DNA of 64,000 nt from Nocardioidaceae bacterium. GTDB taxonomy: Bacteria; Actinomycetota; Actinomycetes; Propionibacteriales; Nocardioidaceae. A program made the translations under genes and the position numbers. Shown here piece by piece: positions 57,886 through 64,000 of this stretch. The stretch is taken from assembly GCA_017744365.1 (NCBI GenBank), contig JAGIBL010000002.1:744001-808000 (forward strand), read 5' to 3'. Each line of letters starts with the position of its first letter. Within the stretch, counting starts at the first letter, position 1. The notes beneath the pieces are model-generated. The model was given only the letters and a program-made list of their open reading frames with translations, was not told where the DNA came from and did not search any database.

Positions 57886-59550
57886 ATGCATGACTTGACC
57901 GCGGCCCACTGGGTCTACCTCGTCGGTGTCGTGACCATCCTCGGGACGATGCTCATCCGCAAGAACATCGTGGTCCCCGCCGTCCTGTTCACCTTCCTCA
58001 CCGCGCTGGTGTTCAAGAAGAGCCTGGCCGGTGGCCTGGCCGGCGTGTTCAACGCGAGCCTGGTCTCCGCCCAGGAGCTGTTCAGCATCTTCCTGATCAT
58101 CGCGCTCGTCACCGGCATGCTGGGGGCGCTGCAAGCCCTCGGCGCGGACACCAAGATGGTGGCCCCCTTCCGGCCGGTGATGCGCAACGGACACCTGGCG
58201 TTCTGGACGCTCGCCGTGGTGACGTACCTGATCTCGCTGTTCTTCTGGCCCACCCCGGCGGTGCCCCTGATCGGCGCGGTGCTGATCCCGGTGGCGATCC
58301 GGGCCGGCCTGCGCCCGATGGCGGTGGCGTTCACCGTCGCGGTCGCCGGGCAGGGCATGGCGCTCTCCAGCGACTACGTCATCCGCGTCGCCCCGGGCCT
58401 GTCCGCGACCGCCGCGGGCGTCGACCCCGACTCGGTCGCGAACCGGGCGATGGTGCTTTCCCTCATCGTCGGCGTCACCGCCCTGGTGATCGGCTACGTG
58501 CTGGAGGTCCGCCGGATGCGGAAGCCCTCGCAGCAGTGGCTCGACGAGTGGGAGGCCGGAGACGTCGAGGCCCAGGTTCTCGAGGCCACCGAGATCGAGG
58601 ACGCGCCCACCATCGGGCACGGCCCCGCGCTGCGCGAGCACAGCGCGATGGCCGCCGCGGGCGGCACCATCGGATCGGACGTGAGCCACGGCTCCGCCGG
58701 AGTCGGTACGGCGGTTATCGACGCGCCCGCGGGAGGCTCGGGATCGGGCTCGGCCAACGGCGACGGCGAGCGGCCCTCGCTGTCGGGCAGCAAGCCCGCG
58801 GTCACGCCGCCCAAGAACGACGCCCCCGCCTGGGCGGCGACGGTGTTCGCGATCGCGGTCCCGCTCGCCTACCTGGCGCTGATCGGCTACCTGATCTACA
58901 GCCTCTCCTCGAGCGGTCACTCCGACGGCCTCAAGGGCGGCGACGCGGCGGCGCTGGTCGGCGGTATCGCCTCGATCACGATCCTGCTGGCCGCCTTCAC
59001 CGAGAGCCGCAAGACCTTCATGGAGCGCTCCGCCGAGCACGTCGTGGACGGCCTGGTCTTCGCCTTCAAGGCCATGGGCGTGGTGCTGCCGATCGCCGGG
59101 TTCTTCTTCATCGGCAACGGTGACTTCGCCGGCCGCATCCTCGGGGTGGCGCCGAACAAGGACGGCAGCCCGGGCGGCCCGGCGTTCCTGTTCGACCTGG
59201 TGCTGCACGGTCAGCAGCACATCCCAGAGAACTCGTTCATCACCGCCTTCGGCATCCTCATCATCGGCATGATCGCCGGCCTGGAGGGCTCGGGCTTCTC
59301 CGGCCTGCCGCTGACCGGATCGCTGGCCGGCACCTTCGGCCACGTCACCGGCGTCGACTCCGAGACGCTCGCCGCGATCGGCCAGATGGGCAACATCTGG
59401 TCCGGCGGCGGCACCCTGGTCGCCTGGTCCTCGCTGATCGCGGTGGCCGGCTTCGCCCGGGTCCCGGTGCTCGAGCTCGCCCGCCGATGTTTCCTGCCGG
59501 TGGTCTCGGGCTTGGTCCTGGCCACCATCCTCGCGGTGCTGCTCATGTGA
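57886..59550 (+). CDS. Multi-pass membrane transporter, ion-transporter superfamily-like
   Basis: A 554-residue membrane protein with about 12 helices split into two halves by a loop of about 110 residues (about 205-310) rich in Gly, Ser and acidic residues. The layout, with ITILGTMLIRKNIVVPAVLF at the start, a repeated Pro-containing region (FFWPTPAVPLIGAVLIPVAIR) and GLEGSGFSGLPLTGSLAGTFGHVTGV, suggests a carrier of dicarboxylate or NhaC/DcuC type, but I do not assign a family firmly. Strong CTGGAGG before the ATG. It lies downstream of the divergent promoter shared with the MFS gene, under likely PucR control. Confidence 0.6.
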   Translation: MHDLTAAHWVYLVGVVTILGTMLIRKNIVVPAVLFTFLTALVFKKSLAGGLAGVFNASLVSAQELFSIFLIIALVTGMLGALQALGADTKMVAPFRPVMRNGHLAFWTLAVVTYLISLFFWPTPAVPLIGAVLIPVAIRAGLRPMAVAFTVAVAGQGMALSSDYVIRVAPGLSATAAGVDPDSVANRAMVLSLIVGVTALVIGYVLEVRRMRKPSQQWLDEWEAGDVEAQVLEATEIEDAPTIGHGPALREHSAMAAAGGTIGSDVSHGSAGVGTAVIDAPAGGSGSGSANGDGERPSLSGSKPAVTPPKNDAPAWAATVFAIAVPLAYLALIGYLIYSLSSSGHSDGLKGGDAAALVGGIASITILLAAFTESRKTFMERSAEHVVDGLVFAFKAMGVVLPIAGFFFIGNGDFAGRILGVAPNKDGSPGGPAFLFDLVLHGQQHIPENSFITAFGILIIGMIAGLEGSGFSGLPLTGSLAGTFGHVTGVDSETLAAIGQMGNIWSGGGTLVAWSSLIAVAGFARVPVLELARRCFLPVVSGLVLATILAVLLM

Positions 59551-59668
59551 GCAGCCTCCCTCCTGAGACGGGCGTGGCCCGGCGCACGTGCGCCGGGTCA
59601 CGCTCGTTTCACCGACAAGGACACCTGCCGTTCACCGTCCCGCCACCCGCCGCGGTCACCCTCGAGGC

Positions 59669-60424
59669 ATGGCACGACGCAAGGTCATCTGGCACATCGG
59701 TCCCGCGGACCCCGGCACCGGGTTCCTCTCCAGCGCGCTGGGCGCGGCGGCGGCGGAGCTCGCCGAGCGCGGCATCGCCACGCCGGCGGGCAGGTGGCAC
59801 GAGATCGAGGACCAGATCTGGGCGCACAAGGGCGTCTCGCTGCTGAGCACGCCGGGCATCGCCCGCGCCGACCAGGACAAGGTCTCGCTGCGGCTCAACG
59901 GCCTGCGCGACCTGGAGGTCCACCTGGTGCTGCTGGTCCGCGACCTGCCCACCCAGGTGCACGCCTCCTGGCAGGCCGGCCTCCAGCACGGCAGCACCAC
60001 GACGCTGCCCGAGTACGCCGCCCGGGTGCTCGATCCGGAGCGCAGCCACTGGCAGGCCGAGGAGTTCTGGGCCGGTCACGACCTCGGCCGGATCCTGCCG
60101 CTGTGGACCCGCGCCTTCCACCCCGAGCGGGTGCACGTCGTCGACGCTCCGGCCGATGCGGACGGCCTGTGGGCCACCCTGCTCAGCTTTGCCGACGTGC
60201 TCGACGTCCCGCGCCCGCAGACGCTGGTGCCGCCGGCGCTCGCCGGAGAGCTCGACCTGGACCCGGACGCCCAGCTGGCCGCCGTGACCGGGCTGCTGTC
60301 GGCGACCACCGCCGAGGTGGAGCGGCTCGGCGCCGAGGTGGCCCGGCTGCGTGCCGAGAACGACCGGCTCGACCGCAAGCGCCGCAAGCACAAGAAGAAG
60401 CTCGCGGAGCTGACGGCGGTCTAG
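59669..60424 (+). CDS. Sulfotransferase-like protein with coiled-coil tail
   Basis: A 251-residue cytosolic protein. The first 150 residues resemble a degenerate sulfotransferase: KVIWHIGPADPGTGFL takes the place of the PAPS phosphate-binding loop and LVLLVRDLPTQVHASWQAGL the 3'-phosphate region. The last 60 residues form a Leu/Glu/Arg coiled coil ending in a Lys/Arg cluster (RKRRKHKKK). Activity is uncertain. ATG 59669 fits the domain start; earlier in-frame starts read through intergenic sequence. It is followed by a bidirectional terminator. Confidence 0.55.
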   Translation: MARRKVIWHIGPADPGTGFLSSALGAAAAELAERGIATPAGRWHEIEDQIWAHKGVSLLSTPGIARADQDKVSLRLNGLRDLEVHLVLLVRDLPTQVHASWQAGLQHGSTTTLPEYAARVLDPERSHWQAEEFWAGHDLGRILPLWTRAFHPERVHVVDAPADADGLWATLLSFADVLDVPRPQTLVPPALAGELDLDPDAQLAAVTGLLSATTAEVERLGAEVARLRAENDRLDRKRRKHKKKLAELTAV

Positions 60425-60484
60425 GGCGGGTCGCCCGGGCCTCTGCCGGCGCGCAGCAGGCAACGGGCCCGGGTGTCCCGCCCT
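60423..60484. terminator. Bidirectional terminator
   Basis: Outer stem AGGGCGGG (60423-60430)/CCCGCCCT (60477-60484) and inner stem CCCGGGCC (60434-60441)/GGCCCGGG (60466-60473), between the convergent 59669 and GNAT genes. Confidence 0.75.
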
Positions 60485-61009
60485 TCACTCCTCGTCGTGC
60501 GCGAGGAGCTGGAAGAGCAGGTGGTCCTGCCAGCGGCCCGCGATCCTCAGGTACTTCGGGGCCATCCCGTACTGGGTGAACCCCGCCCGGAGCAGCACCC
60601 GCTGGGAGCGCTCGTTGTGCAGCAGGGTGCCGGCCTGGAGCCGGTGCAGACCGAGCTCGTCGAAGGCGAACCGCACGGTCTCGGCCAGCGCCGCCGAGAC
60701 CAGGCCGCGGCCCTCCCGGTCGGCGGAGACCCAGTAGCCCACCGACGCCGACTGCAGCGGCCCGCGCACGACCTCGTTGAGCGTGATCCGGCCGGCGAGC
60801 GCACCGTCGGGGTCCAGGATCACGAACGCGTACGTCGTCCCGGCGGCGCGCTCGCGGAGCAGCCGCGCGACCAGCGCCGCCTGGCCTTCCTCGGTCCAGT
60901 ACGAGTCCGGGCGCTCCGGGTCGGTCGGGCGCAGGTGCTCGCGATTGCGCACCAGCAGCGCCGTGTACTCGCCCGTGTCGGTCTCGGCTAGCGCTCGGGT
61001 GACGGTCAC
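60485..61009 (-). CDS. GNAT family N-acetyltransferase
   Basis: A 174-residue acetyltransferase of the RimJ/RimL subgroup. Acetyl-CoA-binding and fold marks: LVRNREHLRPTDP, YWVSADREGRGLVSAALAETVRFAFDELGLHRLQAGTLLHNERSQRVLLRAGF. GTG 61009 is the family start; the -10-like TAGAAC 6 bases upstream suggests another leaderless mRNA. Substrate unknown, perhaps a protein N-terminus or antibiotic. Confidence 0.85.
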   Translation of the reverse strand: MTVTRALAETDTGEYTALLVRNREHLRPTDPERPDSYWTEEGQAALVARLLRERAAGTTYAFVILDPDGALAGRITLNEVVRGPLQSASVGYWVSADREGRGLVSAALAETVRFAFDELGLHRLQAGTLLHNERSQRVLLRAGFTQYGMAPKYLRIAGRWQDHLLFQLLAHDEE

Positions 61010-61102
61010 GACCCCGTTCTACCCGTCGTACGGGCTCCTCAGCGGCTGAAATACGCCCAGATCGCTGCAATTTGAGCCTCGTCACACGTGCTAGCGATCT
61101 GC

Positions 61103-61149
61103 TTGCACGGTCAACATCCGGGGTGGATACTTGTTGTTACCGGCCGGTA
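61103..61149 (+). promoter_or_regulatory. Promoter and TetR-type operator of the acyl-CoA dehydrogenase
   Basis: TTGCAC (61103-61108), 17 bases, GATACT (61126-61131); the predicted start near 61138 coincides with a perfect 12-bp palindrome, TACCGGCCGGTA (61138-61149), of the kind bound by TetR regulators of fatty acid genes. Confidence 0.55.
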
Positions 61150-61196
61150 GCAAACAGCAGCCGGACCCAACGTTCCGAGATGGAAAAGGTGGATCT

Positions 61197-63074
61197 GTGA
61201 GCCACTACAAGAGCAACATGCGCGACATCGAGTTCAACCTCTTCGAGGTGCTCGGCCGTGACGAGGTCCTGGGCCAGGGCCCGTTCGAGGAGATCGACAG
61301 CGAGACGGCGCGCACGATCCTGGCGGAGATGGACCGTCTGGCCCGCGAGGACCTCGCGGCGTCGTACGAGGACTCCGACCGGAACCCGCCCGTCTTCGAC
61401 CCGAAGACCAACGCGGCACCGCTCCCGGAGGCCTTCAAGAAGAGCTACCAGGCCTACATGGACGCCGAGTACTGGCGGCTCCAGATCGTCGAGGAGATCG
61501 GCGGCACCCCCGCCCCCTCGTCCCTGAACTGGGCGATGGGCGAGCTCGTGCTCGGCTCGAACGCTCCGATCTGGATGTACGCCGCCGGCCCGTCCTTCGC
61601 CGGCGTGATCCACCGCAACGGCACCGACCGCGACAAGCGGATCGCCCAGATCATGGTCGAGAAGCAGTGGGGCGCCACCATGGTGCTGACCGAGCCGGAC
61701 GCCGGCTCCGACGTCGGCGCGGGCACCACCAAGGCCACCCTCAACGAGGACGGCTCCTGGAACATCACCGGCGTGAAGCGGTTCATCACCTCGGCCACCA
61801 ACGACATGACCGAGAACGTCATCCACCTGGTGCTGGCCCGCCCGCAGGGCATCGACGGCGTCGGCGGCCCGGGCACCAAGGGCCTGAGCATGTTCATCGT
61901 GCCGGAGCACCACTTCGACCACGAGACCGGCGAGCTGACCGGCGAGCGCAACGGCGCCTACGTCACCAACGTCGAGCACAAGATGGGCATCAAGGTCTCC
62001 AACACCTGCGAGGTCACCTTCGGCGACCCGCAGGTCGGCGGCGGCGAGCCCGCGAAGGGCTGGCTGGTCGGCGAGGTGCACAACGGCATCGCGCAGATGT
62101 TCCAGGTCATCGAGAACGCCCGGATGATGGTCGGCACCAAGGCGATCGCCACCCTCTCGACCGGCTACCTGAACGCGCTGGAGTACGCGAAGTCCCGCGT
62201 CCAGGGCGCCGACCTCACCGAGGCCGCCAACAAGACCGCGCCGCGGGTGACGATCACCCACCACCCCGACGTACGACGGTCGCTGATGACCCAGAAGTCG
62301 TTCGCCGAGGCGATGCGATCGCTGGTCCTCTACACCGCCTCCTGGCAGGACCGGGTGCAGATCGCCGAGCACAAGGGCGAGCGCGACGAGCTGGCCGAGA
62401 AGGTCAACGACCTGCTGCTGCCGATCGTCAAGGGCTACGGGTCCGAGCGTTCCTGGGTGCTGCTCGGCACCGAGTCGCTGCAGACCCTCGGCGGCTCCGG
62501 CTTCCTGCAGGAGTACCCGATCGAGCAGTACGTCCGCGACGCGAAGATCGACACCCTGTACGAGGGCACCACCGCGATCCAGGGCCAGGACTTCTTCTTC
62601 CGGAAGATCGTCAAGGACCAGGCGCAGGCGCTGACCCACCTGAACACCGAGATCGATGCCTTCGTCAAGAGCGAGGCCGGCAACGGTCGCCTCAAGGTGG
62701 AGCGCGAGCTGCTCGCGAAGTCGCTCGAGGACGCCGGCGCGCTGGTCGGCTCGATGATCACCACCCTGATGAGCGCCGACGAGTCGGCCGAGGGCGGCGA
62801 CATCCGCAACATCTACAAGGTCGGACTCAACACCTCCCGCCTGCTGATGGTGCTCGGCGACGTGGTCTGCGCCTGGCTGCTGCTGCGCGGCGCCGAGGTG
62901 GCGCTGGCCAAGCTGGCCGGCGAGGTCTCCGAGGCGGACAAGGCCTTCTACGAGGGCAAGGTCGCCGCCGCGCAGTTCTTCGCGCGGACCAACCTGCCGA
63001 AGATCACCGCGGAGGTCGCGATCGCCGAGGCGACCGACCTGTCGCTGATGGACCTCGACGAGGCCAGCTTCTAA
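61197..63074 (+). CDS. Acyl-CoA dehydrogenase, FadE5-like
   Basis: A 625-residue flavoenzyme, longer than short ACADs (380-400) and matching the FadE5 type of actinobacteria, including the N-terminal [19 protein letters not shown]. Substrate- and FAD-binding blocks: [22 protein letters not shown], catalytic E456 in [19 protein letters not shown]. It performs the first dehydrogenation of fatty acyl-CoA beta-oxidation and gives electrons to ETF, then to an EtfD as at 32683. GTG 61197 with AAGG 7 bases upstream is chosen over the earlier frame start. Confidence 0.93.
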   Translation: MSHYKSNMRDIEFNLFEVLGRDEVLGQGPFEEIDSETARTILAEMDRLAREDLAASYEDSDRNPPVFDPKTNAAPLPEAFKKSYQAYMDAEYWRLQIVEEIGGTPAPSSLNWAMGELVLGSNAPIWMYAAGPSFAGVIHRNGTDRDKRIAQIMVEKQWGATMVLTEPDAGSDVGAGTTKATLNEDGSWNITGVKRFITSATNDMTENVIHLVLARPQGIDGVGGPGTKGLSMFIVPEHHFDHETGELTGERNGAYVTNVEHKMGIKVSNTCEVTFGDPQVGGGEPAKGWLVGEVHNGIAQMFQVIENARMMVGTKAIATLSTGYLNALEYAKSRVQGADLTEAANKTAPRVTITHHPDVRRSLMTQKSFAEAMRSLVLYTASWQDRVQIAEHKGERDELAEKVNDLLLPIVKGYGSERSWVLLGTESLQTLGGSGFLQEYPIEQYVRDAKIDTLYEGTTAIQGQDFFFRKIVKDQAQALTHLNTEIDAFVKSEAGNGRLKVERELLAKSLEDAGALVGSMITTLMSADESAEGGDIRNIYKVGLNTSRLLMVLGDVVCAWLLLRGAEVALAKLAGEVSEADKAFYEGKVAAAQFFARTNLPKITAEVAIAEATDLSLMDLDEASF

Positions 63075-63077
63075 GGT

Positions 63078-63887
63078 TCACGCCTCGACGGCCGCTCCAC
63101 CCAGCAGGGTGGGGCGGCCGTCGTGCGTCACGGGCAGCAGCCCCGGGCGCTTGGCCACCGCAGCCGCGTAGGGCTGCCCGCGGAGCTGCTTGACCAGGAA
63201 CGGCACCAGGAAGGTGGCCACCCAGTGGCCGTCGTCGCGGATCGTGCGCAGCAGCGAGCGCGGCGTGGCGATGGTGCTCGCCCAGTCCGGGTCGGCGCCC
63301 GGCAGGCCGAACAGGTGCGCCATCCCCTCGGCGATCCGGCCGTGCCCGACCGCGCTGCCGTGGATCCGGTCGTGGCTCCACATCCCGCGCTCGGCGGAGA
63401 TCGACAGCGGGAACAGGTCGAGCACGTCGACGTCGTACCGGCTCGCCACCTCCACCAGCCGGAGGTTCAGGGCGGCCTGCTTGGGTCGCAGCCAGCGCAG
63501 CACCGGGAGCACCATCGCGACGTCCGGGAACGTCATCGTGGCCACCCGGCAGCCGGTCGCGCGGAGGCCGGCGACGGTGGCCTCGACGTCCTCGACCACG
63601 GCGTCGGCGTCGAAGTCGTGGCGGAGCAGGTCGTTCATGCCGACCACCACGGTGGCCAGGTCCGGGCGCAGCGCGAGAGCGGCGGGCAGCTGCACCTCAC
63701 GGACGTGCCGGGCGCGGCAGCCGCGGACGGCGAGGTTGGCGTAGTGCAGCTCGGGGCTGGTGGTGCGGGCCAGCATCTCGGCGAACCGGTCGGCCCAGCC
63801 GCGATGGCCGGCCTCGTCGGTGCCGTCATTGAGGCCTTCGGTCTGCGAGTCGCCGAGGGCGACGAACCGGAAGTACTCCGTGCCCAT
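63078..63887 (-). CDS. SGNH/GDSL hydrolase (paralogue of the 40324 gene)
   Basis: A 269-residue cytosolic SGNH hydrolase: block I FVALGDSQTEGLN with nucleophile S14, NLAVRGCR, GMNDLL, and DRIHGSAVGH with the Asp-His pair. About the length and layout of the 40324 protein, including a C-terminal helical extension. The ATG at 63887 is the fold start and is preceded by TACCGT at 7 bases, again a leaderless promoter; the frame continues upstream but without similarity. Confidence 0.83.
   Translation of the reverse strand: MGTEYFRFVALGDSQTEGLNDGTDEAGHRGWADRFAEMLARTTSPELHYANLAVRGCRARHVREVQLPAALALRPDLATVVVGMNDLLRHDFDADAVVEDVEATVAGLRATGCRVATMTFPDVAMVLPVLRWLRPKQAALNLRLVEVASRYDVDVLDLFPLSISAERGMWSHDRIHGSAVGHGRIAEGMAHLFGLPGADPDWASTIATPRSLLRTIRDDGHWVATFLVPFLVKQLRGQPYAAAVAKRPGLLPVTHDGRPTLLGGAAVEA
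63087..63122 (+). terminator. Hairpin after the acyl-CoA dehydrogenase gene
   Basis: 16-bp stem with one mismatch (63087-63102/63107-63122) and an AGCA loop, within the 3' end of the convergent SGNH gene. Confidence 0.7.
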
Positions 63888-63956
63888 GGCCGAGACGGTA
63901 CCCGGACCGGCCTGCGCGATCCTGGGATTGTCCTGACCCGCCTGGGGTAAAGGTCT

Positions 63957-63986
63957 CGTGAACTCACGGTCCACGTGAACTCACGG
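63957..63986. repeat. Two CGTGAACTCACGG direct repeats
   Basis: CGTGAACTCACGG occurs at 63957-63969 and 63974-63986, 17 bp apart. A GGAAGGAGACCTG follows at 63985-63997 as the ribosome-binding site of a rightward gene starting just past the window. Probable operator or promoter element for that gene. Confidence 0.55.
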
Positions 63987-64000
63987 AAGGAGACCTGGCA

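Noticed and set aside
63957-63986. The CGTGAACTCACGG repeats as a PHO box
   Set aside because: They contain GTTCAC on the minus strand but the spacing is 17 bp, not 11, so they do not fit PhoP.
1-64000. CRISPR arrays, insertion sequences, integrases, prophage genes and rRNA
   Set aside because: No regularly spaced repeats of CRISPR length, no transposase or integrase motif and no rRNA sequence were found. The tandem repeats present are short and coding or promoter-linked.

Overview
The window is chromosomal DNA of a very GC-rich actinobacterium. Third-codon GC bias, frequent GTG and TTG starts, a histidine-utilisation set, a 4Fe-4S EtfD-type reductase, a FadE5-type acyl-CoA dehydrogenase, an iron box of DtxR/IdeR type and PhoP-like direct repeats all point to the Propionibacteriales, most likely Nocardioides or a close relative (inference from gene content and style; no rRNA is present). 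No insertion sequence, prophage, integrase or CRISPR array is visible.

Layout. 1-13300: tail of a large regulator, a hemerythrin-like protein, then a split histidine catabolism locus. hutI, hutF and an M20 amidohydrolase form one overlapping operon; hutU and hutH form another, divergent from an MFS permease and followed by an IclR regulator. A nitroreductase, a class F sortase and three small membrane or hypothetical genes lie between the halves. Near-identical 16-bp inverted repeats lie beside hutH, iclR and the sortase gene.

13300-32300: a secreted metallohydrolase, then about 16 kb of minus-strand genes for phosphate uptake and the cell surface. These are a PstS-like protein, three secreted paralogues sharing an unrecognised domain with a GWWGH motif (one ending in a WxL-like region), a DUF916 (WxL-interacting-like) protein, a 922-residue membrane-anchored exoprotein, PstC, an extended PstA, a membrane-tethered PstS, a sortase homologue that has lost its catalytic residues, and PstB. 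Three runs of 11-bp GTTC direct repeats resembling PHO boxes precede its transcription units. This is the best candidate here for an undescribed system: a phosphate-starvation surface complex joining Pst transport, WxL-like proteins and a pseudosortase.

32300-47800: EtfD-like reductase, secreted CocE/NonD hydrolase, an RHH regulator with a DUF4097 protein, an iron-regulated siderophore-interacting protein, dCTP deaminase, an SGNH hydrolase, an FKBP lipoprotein, tRNA-Gly(CCC) with a small cluster of secreted proteins and lipoproteins beside it, DUF2461, an NTF2-like protein under a KstR-like palindrome, and a DUF1275 membrane protein.

47800-60400: a tight seven-gene operon encodes a heme-oxygenase-like diiron protein, a Rieske ferredoxin, a ferredoxin reductase, an aldehyde dehydrogenase, a second Rieske protein, a gamma-glutamyltransferase and a RidA protein. 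It is followed by a GlcG/HbpS protein, a PucR regulator and two transporters. It looks like an oxidative catabolic module for a nitrogenous substrate and is the second candidate novel system. 60400-64000: GNAT acetyltransferase, FadE5-like acyl-CoA dehydrogenase with a TetR-type palindrome at its predicted transcription start, and a second SGNH hydrolase.
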